Of a DNA stretch of 64,000 nucleotides, positions 1 through 16,138 are shown piece by piece (the stretch's first letter is position 1; each line of letters begins with the position of its first letter). The notes under the pieces are model-generated. The model had not been told where the DNA came from and did no database searches. It saw only the letters and a list, made by a program, of their open reading frames with translations. The translations under genes and the position numbers were made by a program. Source of the stretch: Anisakis pegreffii (taxonomy: Eukaryota; Nematoda; Chromadorea; Rhabditida; Anisakidae); the NCBI GenBank assembly GCA_035041965.1, contig JAPYMA010003025.1, forward strand, positions 186,001 to 250,000, in the 5' to 3' direction.

Positions 1-1641
1 TTTTTATTGTATTTGTCCGACAGATTCTTTTTTTTTCTCGTAAACAATACTTATTATTTGTATTCCATCAACCTGTCGATATTTTTCGTTTTCGAACTTC
101 TATTTGATTGTGATGTTTATCTTTTATGTTTATGAAATGATAAGGAGTATGGAACAGCGATTAAATGTTTGAGTGATAATGTTCAGCTTTCCAATGCAAA
201 AACTGAATCTTCACGAGAGTAAACAAGCTGCAAAAGCAAAGTTCTGTTGCATAACAGAATTTTTTTCTCGTGTCGAAATACGCACTCAATTGAATCTGAT
301 TTTTTTAAAACACATTCATCAAAACAGCTAAGGCTTCTTTAACTCTTTGAGTTAACAAATCTGAAATATTATGCAATATCAATAAGTCATGGATCACATC
401 TGCCAAGAAATCCATCCATGCAGTTCGTTGGAACGATTTGCTTTTTTTTTCGAGGACTGAATAATAGTCTTGTGTGTTGGCCGTTGATCATCGACGGTCA
501 AGATTGTTCAACAGTGTAATAGCCGCCTGTTGATGATATAATTCAGCTTCAACATGTACATTGCTATTTCAGTAAAAACATGTCAGTTATTCAAACTTGC
601 TGGATAAAACATGCATGCTGGCATTGCGTGCTCGTGTTACTGTTATTATTGCATGACACGGAACATTATTTAGTAATAACATGCATGCACTGATTACTTC
701 GGGTGTTTTTGTTTGTATCAGTACCCTATCTACCATAAAGATCTATGAACTTGGCGTTCTCACCGAGGTTTTAAAATTGGAATGAAACTCCGCATCTCTC
801 GATCTTTGTGAATTTGGAAATGGATGCAAAATGTTGATAACCGATCGCTAAAGCTGCAGCTCTTGAAGATTTAGATCTGGAGTACATTTACGGTATGGTT
901 GCTGAAAATCACCAGTAGATCACTAGTAGATTGCCAGTTGATCTTGCAACGCAAAATTCGAGCAGTTGTTTCACTTGAGAACATAGTTCACTTGCACCAT
1001 AGCAATGGAAGTATCCATCCACAAGTAATGAGATATTGCTGGAATCGTGAGCTTTGGATTTTTGAGTTCTATCTCAAAAACGAATAACAACTGCCCAATC
1101 ATGTGGGCGTCAAACATTGTGCATTGTCTTCGAATTGCTGCTAACCGAATGTTGTGAAAAAAAATCGTTTGTAAAACGCTCGAAGTGAGGCAAACGAAAC
1201 AACAAAATAGTCAATTGTTCGCGTGCTTTCAGAGCTGTTCTTTTTTTGGCTGGCAACCGTTTCTATGCCCAGCGATAAGGATGAAAATGAAAAGTTCGTA
1301 AGCTTTCTCATACTCATGACTGTTCTTAACTGTTCCTAATGGAATTACAGAAGAATTGATCCGCTCTCCTTTCGTGGAAATTTATCGCTGTGAATTACCT
1401 TCCGATACTCATTTCACTTCACGTACTTTTTAGTCACAATCAGGCAAGTGAGGCTAATCAACGGGACTGAGAATTCAATTTACATGTTTGGCTAAGATTG
1501 AAACCATGTTCGAATAGGTTACATTATAAATATAAATGAATGGTAACCCATTCATGAATATAATATAATATGAATATAATTTATCATAAGAAATAGTACA
1601 GTGAATATTTGTGAGACGCTTCATTGAGGAATTTTGCATTT
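1..1641. other. Intergenic, no supported gene
   Basis: AT-rich sequence with only short open frames, the longest about 60 codons near 899-1087. None has convincing splice borders or a recognisable product. The right end holds the 3' untranslated region of the minus-strand CoA-transferase gene. Confidence 0.6.
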
Positions 1642-1647
1642 TTTATT
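1642..1647 (-). terminator. Poly(A) signal of CoA-transferase gene
   Basis: TTTATT on the plus strand reads AATAAA on the minus strand. It lies about 55 bp downstream of the stop codon at 1701-1703, the usual distance for a nematode polyadenylation signal. Confidence 0.6.
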
Positions 1648-1700
1648 CAAATACCCATAAGGTGATTGCGTTTATCGACACTATAACAGAAAACAATTAA

Positions 1701-4700
1701 TTACGGTGATGGCATACACTTGAGCATTTCAAAGGCACTCTTCTCGAGCGATTCTCTGTGGTTGGGATGTGCCAGGTTGATGAGTTGATAAGCGCGTTGT
1801 CTCAAGCTCTTGCCCCAGAGATCAGCTATGCCATACTCAGTGACAACATATTGAATGTTACCTCGGGTTGCTACCACACCAGCACCCTTAAATATGTCTC
1901 TTCATTTTAGGTGGATTTACTGAATCGAAACATGTCGTCAACGATTCGCTCTATTCGTTGTTCATTACGTCATGATCAAATGAGTTACCACTCTGAATCG
2001 ATTTGAAATGATTACCTGGTTCAAGAATGGAACAATTTTGGTGGCTCCTTTTCCTGTGGTTGATTCAAGTGCCATAATGGCCTTACCTCCTGGTGCTGAA
2101 CTTGCTCCGTAGACGTAGTCAAGCTGACCGCCGATACCTAAAATAAATATTTCACCAATTCTGATAAACAATCGGTTGCATTTCGATTTAGTTTCTGAAA
2201 TAGTTCGGAGCAGCAGAATGAATTTAATTCGTTGAAGTAAGAGTAAAGGTTGAAAGAAGACGCATCGATGGGCGGCTCCATACCGGAGTAAATTCTTGTT
2301 CCGATTGAATCCGATGCAACCTGTCCGGTCAGATCGATCTCAATGCAAGCGTTGATTGAGACCATTTTGTGGTTCTTCTGGATGACGGCTGGGTCGTTCG
2401 TGTATGCAGCCGAGCGGAATCCTAAACAAACAAAAACAGCTCTAGACTGGAATGTAAACGTGGATGCTTTCGATTTTGCTCATATGATCTGTCATATGAT
2501 CACTGCATTTGGCAGCTGTAATGTCTAGAGGGTGAATACTCATAAGAACTTGATGTGATCAATACTCAATTCACATAATTCCAAGCGAAAAACGATTCCG
2601 TAACGGTCATTCAATCAGGATGAGCTCTTCGGGGAACCTGGTAGAGTAGTTCATATGTAAAATAGCAGTCGCATATGAGGGCATGCATGTTTAATGAAAG
2701 AACACAATAAATGTTAGCAACATACGGAACACCGGGTTGTTGTTGATGTACTTGTAGAAGGCATTCGTACCGTATGCAAGCGACGTAACCGACAATCCTG
2801 GATCAACTGTTTTGCATGCATTTGTGATAACGCCTTGTTTCATTAGATCCACCATACCATCAGAAAGCAGCTCAGTGTGAATACCAAGATTTTTGTGGTT
2901 CTTCAAGTATCCACAAGCTGCATCCGTGATAGCTCCGATTCCTGAATAAAGAATGTGTGTATAGGTTGGTGTATAGTGTTTCGCTTCTCATCTCGAAACG
3001 GTAGTGGAAGAAAACCGAACTGACGAACCGATCTGGAGTGTTGATTCATCCTCGATCAGTTCTTCAGCAATCATTTTTCCGATCTTAGCGGCATCTGGGT
3101 CAGGAGTAGCGCCTGGTTTTGGGTCAGGTGCGGCGAACATTGGTCGATTCGTCTTCACGATAGCGTCAAATTGTGAGGCATGCACTTGCGTATCACCAAA
3201 CGTACGTGGCATCGTTGGAATTTCCTCACCTTCAATACGGACCGGTACAAAATATGATGTGGTGTTTTTTGGGGTACTTTTTTTATGGAAACATAATAAT
3301 CAAGAGGTGATCCCGTCTGACTGATTTTGTGTGCTACTCGAAACACTTAATGAGGTTTCATTTTAAGATACTACAACTGCATCAAGGAGTATATCTAAAT
3401 TTTGCTGATCACAGCGATGTTTTCAGCATGAATAGATTGTTATCTATTTTCGTGGAATTTGAACTGGCTGATCAAAATTCGGATGAAATGTTCGCGTATG
3501 CTGTGCGAAAACTGAAGACGGTACGTGGCTGCTGTTCGATGAATTGTTCTGGAACATACCAATGATAATCTTGGCATTTCTCATCGCTTCAACAGAGCAG
3601 TCGCCAGCAATACCGAGTGAGCAGTTTCCGTGTTCGTCTGGTGGAGAAATGGTTGCCATTGCAACATCAAGATCCACTCTGAAGTCACGATAGTATTTCG
3701 CTATTTCTGACAACAACATTGGTGTGTAATCGCCATGTCCTGAAACACTCATAAATTATTCATGATTCAAAAAACATCTTCATCGCATAGAACCGCATTC
3801 GTACCGAATGAATAACTTATTCAAAACAACCACTACTATTATCTCTCTTCCTTGTTTCACAGGTATTTTCAAAGCGATTGATTATAGGTATAGCACATAA
3901 ACTGCAAAATGTCACTGAAAGCTAAAGTAGTGTCCGTTGAAGACTAAAATGTCGGTTGAAGATGAAGTTATGAGAGGGATGCGAACCTGATTGGATAAGT
4001 TTGCGATTGCTGCCAGTAGCGAACATGGTGTTGGATGTGATTTTGTCTGTAAGTATCAACATCAAACTTTGCACATAATGCAATTTCATGGATAAAGTGA
4101 GTGCTTTCCAGAAACTCATTCAAAATGTATCCAATGAAACTTTTGTCCTTTGGTAATCAGTTTCTGTCGACTTTTTGCTATAACTTAGTGTCTATAGGTA
4201 ATTGTTGATGAGTTTTCGGACATGCGATAGTAGAGAGGCATGATCTCGATGACACGACTCTCTCATTATTTGATCAGTTTCATGAGAATACAACCAGCGG
4301 AAAATCAATCGAATGGTAATTGCATTGAGACGGTAGGCTAGTAACAAATTCAGTCCGCTTATGCTTTTTTCCCAAATAAACGCTAATGAAAGAACGCGAT
4401 ACCGTAGAATTTTGGATCGTCCCATGGTGCTCCACCTTCGATCATAACGCTCAAGAAGTGCACTTTGTTGAGTCTGCCCGATTCAACCTGTCTGCATACC
4501 TCTTTGAGCAGCTCAGCTGGCGTTCCAGCAAAGTTTGCTGGGTAGATTGTGCTTCCTGAAAAATTTTTGAATGCCGTCTAGCTTTTCTCACTATCAAGAA
4601 TTATTATCTACAAATGCTTGGTTGAGTTATGCTTATTATCAAGCGTTCATCTGGTCCGCATCTATTCATTTGGCAAAGACTAAACATTTATCTTACCACT

Positions 4701-5118
4701 TGGAATAAGTTTGATGGCATCCTCAATCGACATATAGTTGATCGTCTTTCCACCATTCTTGATATGTTTGAGGGTACGCAAGGCTCGCGGAGCTTTCTAA
4801 AAACATTATCACCAAATAATAGTGATTGGCTCGTTGCTAGGCTATTAGATTATGATATTAGTGCACAACAAAATCTCTCTGATGTCATTGCAGTAATTCA
4901 CAAGCAACATTAACAAGCCAGTTGAGCAATATCAATGTTGACTGAATATTCAAATTTATCTCAAGGATTGTTGTCGTTATTTCACTGATAATTGCAATCT
5001 GCATAATATATTGAAATTTTTTAAGACGAGTGAATTTCTCAGCACTGAATAACAACCTAAAGCATTTGGTGTAAATGCACAAATTGTGGCGACAAACCTG
5101 ACTGAGCTGACGGAACAT
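1701..5118 (-). CDS. Acetyl-CoA hydrolase / CoA-transferase (family I, ACH1/Cat1 type), mitochondrial
   Basis: Ten phase-consistent exons (minus): 5118-5098, 4796-4697, 4555-4403, 4046-3987, 3739-3560, 3229-3029, 2941-2726, 2421-2284, 2137-2016, 1886-1701, giving 458 aa. Family landmarks appear in order: GGAPWDDP (about residues 82-89), GHGDYTPMLLSE (112-123), SPPDEHGNCSLG, MPRTFGD, LQIGIGAI, HTELLSDGMVDL, ACIEIDLTGQVASDSIG, PFLNQGAGVVATRG and VVTEYGIADLWGKS. Glu338 in CIEID is the likely thioester-forming glutamate by family analogy. The enzyme moves CoA between acyl-CoAs and carboxylates, for example acetate or propionate and succinate, or hydrolyses acetyl-CoA. The first exon encodes only MFRQLSQ, and with the next segment gives a basic, hydroxyl-rich start typical of a mitochondrial presequence; this exon is the least certain. 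Substrate preference cannot be read from the sequence. Confidence 0.88.
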
Positions 5119-8100
5119 GATTACGGATAGTAGCAACTAGGATCCACTGAGTTTGATGACAAGCAAAGACGATTCGATCCAACAAATGAACCCAGAAATT
5201 CCAACGACTCAACTAAATATTCGTACGAAGCACTGCTCAAGCCACGCCTTCAAACAAAAAAAATGCAGCTTCTCGATAAATCGTAATCTTTGCTTTTCTT
5301 CGTTCATTCAAATCATCCGCAAAAAAATTCACAACAAACTTTCAACTGAATTTACTAAACAAGATGCATAATGGAAACATGATTCTACATCAGTCGCAAA
5401 TGCCCATTGCATGCGTACAGTATGAAGGCCGAAAACACGTCACCAATAACTGAGCAGTAACAATGGAAAATAATGGAGTTTATGATGCTTTACAACAATT
5501 GGTACAAAACACATCAAGAATCGCTTGACTGACAAGAATAACGCGACTGATAAAATGAATAATAAATACTTATAATCCTCCATATTGATTGCAGTCAACA
5601 AAATTTATTATGAACTAATAACAAACGATTTGTGAGTGCAATGTATTTTTTGTTTTGTAGTTGTTTGTTGCCGTCTGACTGGATTATCTTTGTTTGCGCT
5701 CCTTATCAGTGCCATATTTCGATGGGAAAATCGATTGCATCAATAATTTCAGCTTCTCTGCTTAAATGCTCACCACAATTTTTGAATACTTTAATTGGTA
5801 CTGAACATCATATTAAAGTGGAAACTTCAGTTTACAGTATCACTGAAATCATTGCAAATTAACTCACTCAATAACATAATTGATCAATAAAAACTGGCAT
5901 ATTGATCGAAGAGAACGCAATGATTCAGCATCAAAAAATTCCAAATTCTAACGTTGGTTGATCATTGAGACTAATATTTCCACTTATCATTCAGATGTCT
6001 GTAAAGCATTCAGCTGTCTGTCTGATGTCTTATTATTCAGATATCTGTAAGAACTGTTCGAGAAATCTTTTCGATGTATTTCAGCAATGACCATTCGACA
6101 TCAAACAAAACTCTAAACGATCCTCAGAACACCTTAAAGATCACTTACTGCTTGATAAAACTTTTTGTTTTTTATCACGGAAAATAAATTGCTTCCAACA
6201 AACTGTTCGACTTGGTAACTTTTCTGCGTTACATACGAAAATCGACGTCGATCGAACAACTGCTCCGTTCAAAAGCAATTCTTCCAGCTCTTTCCAATGA
6301 TTCGCCATTACATGTTCATCGTTTTGGATGAACGCTATTCACAAAATAATGCAATAAGAGAAAAACATCACAGATTTTTGTTGAGCTATTGCACGAAACG
6401 ATAGAAATGTTTATCTTGGGGAGATGATCTGACCGATGAACTAAAACAGCAACATTCACTTCAAAATCTTTGAGCCATTAAAATTAATACTGACGCGTTT
6501 CTAGAAGTGTCACTACATCACACTGAAACAATTTCTGAGAGAAGGTTACATCAGTGATGAGAAGACCGTTCATTCCAGTCTTAATTTTCATTTTTTAAGG
6601 CGTGTAAAATTATCTTTTCCATTCCATCTTCCATTATGTCACATGCATTTCTCATGTGATTCTTGATTTCTTCACAATTGCTTATACAGTCAGTTATTGC
6701 CCGATGGTGTAAAAAATTGTGGTTGATCACAGTTCTGTATCGATTGCAAATATATGGGGGAAATGCAAATATGACTACCTGTGCTATGGAAATTCTACTG
6801 ATCACAATTGAATATACCTTCACTTGCTATAGTGCATTTTGCTCAAACGCATTCCAGGTCATCACTATCTCACCTTGAATTTGAAACTAAGAAGAAAGTT
6901 ATTCTTTCATAATGGTCTTACTTCACTACATCATTATTAGATGAAATCATCTCCAAGGGCATCCGAAAATTCCAACAAAAGACGAAGTTATTAATTACAT
7001 TGTACTCTCTGAATTTCTTTTTCATACAAATGATGGCAATGATAATAATTGTAACGAATAGCTTTATCAAAAAAAAAAACTGCAGTTCAGCGCAATTGTA
7101 GCATTGCAAAGCTGATAAGAAACTTTGCTTTCAATCCACTCCGCGGCTAATCCAGCAATAGGAAAGAGCACTCATCAGTGTTTACGTGACAATTGGTGCT
7201 GAAAATCTCGTTAGAAAGTGCAAATGCAATTCAATCAAATCGTGCACAAAACATCACCATAACTATCATCCATCTATCTGTCTATTATTTTTTTATTTCA
7301 TTTTTGACTGATGAGAACTCGATTTCACTTTTGAATTTTTGCTTTTGGTTTGCTACGATTGTTTTTTCGAATGTTGAATTGTTCGATTGATGTGATTTTG
7401 TATTTTGCTCACAGTGTGGTGAGTTTGATGTTCATCAGCAATGATATGGTTGATTGGTTGGTTGGTTCACTTCGTAAATCATCTTAACTAAGGCACACAA
7501 CAACACTTCAATTCTTTCCGACAATTGCATTGGGGAACCGTCCGACAATAAAAGTTTTGATTCAGTTGAATTTCTCAAACATATTCCCTTACATTAGCTA
7601 GGCTGGTACATTGCACAATGAAACCTATACGTGAGCAGTTTTTATTAGGTATTTTGTTTCAGAGTTCATCAATGACATCAGTGAGTGATCGCTTCAAATT
7701 TCATCTTGAGAATAAGATTCCTTCTTGTTGTGCTATGAGATGCTGAGTTCAACAGTAATCAAACCAATTTGCCCAATTGTTTAATGCACGCATGACGGTG
7801 CGAAATTTATTATTGTTGGTGCGAAGTTTATTATTCTGTTTATTATTATTACTTTGCTGACAACAGAGTCGAAACACATTATTACTAAAAACGATTTGTT
7901 AATGGACACATTGATAAAAAGAAAAAGTCATTCATTGTTCTGCTTTATTGCGTACCAGTTCTGTTTATCTTTTCGCCCTTTCCTGATTACAAACCACCAC
8001 TGAAGCGTCGTTATCACTGTTGATGGAAAAATGAGAACATTTGGGACGACGACGTGTGGTTTGCGAAAATAACTGGGATATAGTAGGAACAATGAAATTG

Positions 8101-8213
8101 CACACACACACATTGCATCATAATTTTATCGATTTTTCGTTGAAAATGTCAAAACGACGAACCGTAATCGTAGCATTCCGAAAATTAAGAATGAGATTAT
8201 TTAAAGACGGTAC
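5119..8213. other. Intergenic, no supported gene
   Basis: About 3.1 kb of AT-rich DNA between the CoA-transferase promoter side and the 3' end of the beta-tubulin gene. Open frames are at most about 80 codons and show no known motifs, phase-consistent exon chain or compositional bias. I see simple T-rich and ATT-rich tracts (for example near 7805-7855) and nothing else. Confidence 0.55.
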
Positions 8214-8219
8214 TTTATT
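8214..8219 (-). terminator. Poly(A) signal of beta-tubulin gene
   Basis: Minus-strand AATAAA about 160 bp beyond the stop codon at 8379-8381. Confidence 0.5.
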
Positions 8220-8378
8220 CAAATAGGAAACTGTAAAGTAGAATGATGTTTGGAAGGTTGGAAAATTGAATGCTGACAATGAGAAAGCATGATCAGCCAA
8301 GCCAATGAAGCAAGGCGATATGCAATGCGAGAGTATCGGAGACTCAGTAATGCCAACTGAGAATAAATAAATCGCCGC

Positions 8379-11548
<3,170 letters not shown>

Positions 11549-11564
11549 GATCACAGTTCAATTT

Positions 11565-11566
11565 CT
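11565..11566 (-). promoter_or_regulatory. Probable spliced-leader acceptor for beta-tubulin
   Basis: The minus strand reads CATTTTCAG ending here, 16 bases before the ATG at 11548-11546, with no coding exon upstream. This is the expected placement of a trans-splice site in nematodes. It could instead be an ordinary acceptor of an untranslated first exon. Confidence 0.5.
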
Positions 11567-11657
11567 GAAAATGAATTTGCTCAGCTGAAACGAACAAACT
11601 GTCGATTTCAAATTGTATTTGAGGCTCAGCGAGGAAATTAAGCCAGAGTGAGAGAAA

Positions 11658-11690
11658 TGTCACTAGCGACTCTAAGAGTCGCTAGTGACA
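11658..11690. repeat. Perfect 33-bp palindrome (16-bp arms, 1-nt centre)
   Basis: The arms TGTCACTAGCGACTCT and their exact reverse complement flank a single A. The palindrome lies about 110 bp upstream of the beta-tubulin start codon and about 90 bp upstream of its probable trans-splice acceptor, so it falls in promoter or outron sequence. Function is unknown. Confidence 0.9.
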
Positions 11691-13247
11691 ATGTGCTGTA
11701 TCCGAACACTCTCATTGAGAATATTGAGAAGTTGGTCACGAGACAGCCACACGTTGGATATGTTAGATGTTGTATGAGCGGGTGGATGGAATGTAACGAT
11801 TGAATCCATTCATTTCATTAACAAGATCCAATGCGATTCTCATTCCGGAATAAATGAAAACGATTGTTGAGGTGTGTTCGTTGCCATGAGAACATCACAG
11901 CATCACAATTGCACTAATAAACTATTGTCAGTGAATGAACGCTTTGTCTCTCAACATTTTGCAGAAATTAAATGTGGAACGACTCATGCGATTAGCTTAG
12001 CACCGATAATGTGAATTAATATTTGAAGTGATTAACATTAAAAATACTCATTTATGAGATTTATGAGCAAGGTGAAGTTCGCAAACAGTTTCTTTTCAGG
12101 CAAAACATGTTTATGGTAGAAACTTATGCGCATTAGAAAAGACGAGAATGGAACAAACAACGCTTTTAAAGTTTATTCGTCATGTTTTATTTACAATTAG
12201 GAATTGATAACTTCATTGATCGTTTGGCTTTTTATTTTAAATCTAAAAGAGTCAGAATGAATCTAATTGTAAAATACTATGAATATGGATAAGTGAACAG
12301 CGAATAAATTTTTGCTGTTTTGAAACTTGTGAATGTAGCTATGTACAGAATGCTTGTTAGTGAGAAGCTGGATGTGCAGAGACATTTTTACTTGTTACTC
12401 TTCAGAGAATGTGCACGGTTGTCATGTGTACGACTCGCACGATTCCATAAAATGATTAAGCTGAAGTGCTTATACAGCACATGTCAAATGATTAATTCAA
12501 AAAATGCACGATTTATTGCAACAGACGATTTAATCAAATTGGATCAGGTATTGACTGCGTGAAACATTTAATTTATTTTAAGAGTACGAGCTTGGAGGAG
12601 GAATTGGGCTCGAATTAAGGATTGACAAGTCATACAATCAGTAAACATTTCACAAGCAAATTACATTATACTGCATAGAGGCAAAGCAGTAATGAGTTGT
12701 AATTGCCGATTAAATAAACATATAATTAGAAAAAAGTAACGAATTTGTATATGGAATGGATATGAATTGACGGTCGTGTAGGTTTAGATCATTTATCAGT
12801 TACACTCGCGCGGTTGCCGGTCGGCGCGGTAACCTGGGAGTATCGAGAGGCGAAAGGACTTCATCTGGGTGGCTTCTTACTTGTCGTTCGCCGTTATGGT
12901 AATTGCTTTAGACATTCTTCCCAATGCTGCATAACTTCGAGCTGTGCTATCTTTTTGCGAGAAATGTGGAACGATTCATTAGAACAGCTAATGCTTTAGC
13001 ATAAAATAATGCGCATTCTATTGGAATTAATAATTAAATACAATCTTCGATATTACTATCTTTTTGAGGTTAACAATCTTAAGGAAGTAACCAAGAGTCT
13101 AATTTTGCGGTGGAGAAATAGATCTAATGTTCCATCAATGCTTTGGCTGCTTGACACTCTTCTGAAGCACTCCAACACCTTAGGAATCGCACGCACGCAA
13201 ACTAGATGAAATGAATTTCATGATAATTGGTTAACATAAACATAGAG
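11691..13247. other. Intergenic between divergent genes, no supported gene
   Basis: About 1.55 kb upstream of both the minus-strand beta-tubulin and the plus-strand kinase. A short diverged duplication is visible: AAATGTGGAACGA followed by similar sequence at about 11970 and again at about 12965. An 80-codon frame at 12320-12562 has no recognisable features. Confidence 0.5.
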
Positions 13248-15621
13248 ATGACCCATCGAACGATAAAAGCGATACGTGTTCATGGGCCCGGAAATGGACG
13301 CCAACTAAATATAACTATTGGTCAAGAACGATTGCATGCGAGTGGTGTTTTTGCGAACGTTTATTCGGCGATACTCTACAAACCAACGCGGATGAATATT
13401 GCTATTAAAAAAACCTGGTAAGACCAATTAGTCACTTCTGTGAATTCACTTGCATAAGCAGCCTCCTTTTTCTATCTGTCCTCATCCAAATTCAGTCATT
13501 ATAACAAAAAACATTTAGTGAAGTTGTTCAAAGCTATATTATTTCAGCATGAGCTTGACTCCTTCTTCCAATTGAGCAATTTAGCCGAAAAAAAGGGCGA
13601 ATCATTTCAGGCCAGTGCGTGGCTCATCTGTAATAAGTCCAGAGATGTATTATTTGTCGAGAATGAAACATCCATCAGTGATTAGTCTTCTGTATCACTT
13701 TACGATTTCTGCCAACGACGAGGTAGGCGTTTCGATATGGCAATTAAATGCCACATGATAACATTACACTCAAGCTAAATATCTCAATGAAATCACAATG
13801 AGACAATCTGTTGCAGATATGCCACTGTATGGTATTCGATTATTTACCTACAGATATGACAAAATTAAGGATGCATCAGCCCGGTCGTCGTTTCAATTTA
13901 CTTGATGCCAAAGTAATTTCATTCCATATCCTTCACTCTGATGCTCTCTGATTCGGTTCAGCAATGTTCTGCAATTCCTTTAAAATACTCGGTTCCAAAT
14001 GTGCAATGCGCGCTTCTCTTGAAAAAAAAGTGAAGAATTTTGCACCAACAGACAAATCCATTTTCGAATTTATTTGTCTTTGTTGGTGATTTGTCCGTTT
14101 TGATTACGAATTATTGGCGATCAAATACAATCGAATAGAAGATTATCAATTTTTAGATGTATGCATTTCAAATGTTTTCTGCCATTGACTATGTGAATTC
14201 GTTGGGTATTGCTCATCGTGACGTGAAGCCATCGAATTTAATTGTTGACGAATACACTGGTATATTGAAACTGGCTGATTTCGGAAATGCGAAATTGTTA
14301 CGATCCTTCGAAGAGAATACACCATATCAAGTGACTCGATACTATCGAGCACCTGAACTCATCTTTGGCTCTATTCATTACACCACCGCCATCGGTTCAT
14401 TTTACCATTCCATAAATGCTATTGAATAACTCTGATTTACTACTACCTTTTTGAGTATTGAATGCTTGTTTAAGTGTTATTCAGATGAGTATTTAGTATT
14501 GATTGTGAATGGAACGTCATAACATGATTATAGGTTATTGCAGATGTCTGGGCATGCGGATGTGTACTTTGTGAGTTCGTCACTGGTAAAGTGTTGCTTC
14601 AAGGAAGAACCCGAGAGGATCAAGCCAGGCTTGTAATCGACGTGTTCGGCTATCCAACAACTGAGCAGTGTGCAGCCATGAACATCAGACGACCTCGATA
14701 CGCAAGAAAACGTGCACGTGGTCTTAACGTTGTCAGTAGCACTATTCATGTGATTTATATTCTGCCAGTAATTCAGTCATTACTGTCAAATGTTCCGATA
14801 ATTTATCAGCATATTGCATAATTGCAAACGACTAAGCAAAGCACCTTCATTCAAACACGGCCAGCGCTAAACAGGTTGTTAGAAGAAAACTTTTCTGCTC
14901 GCCTAGAGTATTTCTTAGCTAAAATTCATCCGATCATAACAATTGATCACCATTAATAACATTTTCATTGTGTTCAATTAGTGAGTGTTGCGTCCTTGAC
15001 GGAAAATGCAATAAAAATAAATGCTTTCAGGTTCTTGAGGGGAACAACGTTCCAACGAATATGATGAAATTGTTGACGTCGATTTTGCGATATGAACCGA
15101 TGAAGCGAATTTCTGGTGAGGATATCTTAGCGCATGAATTTTTCGATGAATTACGCAAGAAACCACGGCCAAAACGGTCAACTGGACAACGAATTCCAAA
15201 ACTTGATTATGATATTATCGTTGAGGTTAGTTAACACTGCGCAGCAGCAGATTCGATTGATCTTCTTGATTTGCTTTTATATTCATGTCTCATTTTCAGC
15301 GCTTGTCCACGACGGGTGAGTGAGATGCGAACAAGTGAACAGCGCTCAGCTATTCATGAGAATAAGATAGATATATTTCAATCCTATGATCAGTATCACT
15401 TGAACTGTTTTCAGTGAGACTGTATTCTTCAGCTACAAAAATTGTGATTATTGACATTACGTGAAAAATTGTTGGTTTGTAGCGTAGCAGAATCAGGAAA
15501 GAAAGCATGAGAAGTTTGCTGTCAACATTTTGAACTGAAGTGATTAGTCGTTGCTGAAGTAATTAAGTTTCAGAGTACACAGTCATCGGTGGACACTGAC
15601 GAGAGTAGTGACAAGGGTTGA
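13248..15621 (+). CDS. GSK3-like (CMGC) serine/threonine kinase
   Basis: Seven phase-consistent exons: 13248-13417, 13611-13722, 13817-13912, 14157-14394, 14544-14731, 15031-15225, 15574-15621; 348 aa. Kinase landmarks: ATP lysine K54 in IAIKK, HRDVKPSN (Asp148), DFG (Asp167), and TRYYRAPELIFG, with Tyr183 at the GSK3 activation tyrosine position. VWACGCVL and the C-lobe end LRYEPMKRISGEDILAHEFFDEL follow. The glycine loop is degenerate (HASGVFANV). The protein is shorter than animal GSK3 in the C-lobe before the PTNMMKLL helix, like the divergent GSK3 relatives expanded in nematodes, many of which are germline-expressed. The last exon (STQSSVDTDESSDKG) is a Ser/Asp tail. Least certain are the direct join of exons 5 and 6 across 14732-15030 and the last intron; reading through at 15226 instead would end at 15234. 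Convergent with the next gene. Confidence 0.82.
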
Positions 15622-15988
15622 TGTGAACATAGTCGGTTAATGAGTATCATAGAAGAATTGGATTTGCTCTATAGATCACTTTCTAAAATCAAAACCAATT
15701 GTCAAAATGCTCATTCCTTCAACATTTAACAATTTATGAATAATGCAAACTGTAATCTTTACTTTACTTGTGACAATTTCAATTACCATTTTTTTGAAAT
15801 GCTAGAGAGGTTTCTCTACGAATTTTCATATAATGATCCTTCCCGGCTCTCCTAGTAACAACTGAAAGATTTGTCCTTCAAGAAAGCATCACCTCTGTTG
15901 AATGTACTCAATAAACCTGAAAGCTTCGAGAATCGCACGCATAACTTGAAACTCGCTCAATTGCATTATACAATTGTTACGTGAAACG

Positions 15989-15994
15989 TTTATT
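15989..15994 (-). terminator. Possible poly(A) signal for the 16.1-18.0 kb gene
   Basis: Minus-strand AATAAA about 145 bp downstream of the proposed stop codon at 16139-16141. Confidence 0.35.
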
Positions 15995-16138
15995 CAGCGC
16001 AATAAATTATTTCATTCACGCTTAATTCATTATTCAATGCATCTTCCACTATCCAAACACACATCATTTAACTTCTAGTAGCATCAACTTCAACCAGCAG
16101 TGAGGTGCGTTCTTCAGTGAGCAGCCCATCGTCGATTA

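Noticed and set aside
12814..12999. GC-richer patch resembling an RNA gene or tRNA
   Set aside because: No A/B box, no cloverleaf and no convincing stem; the open frame has no features.
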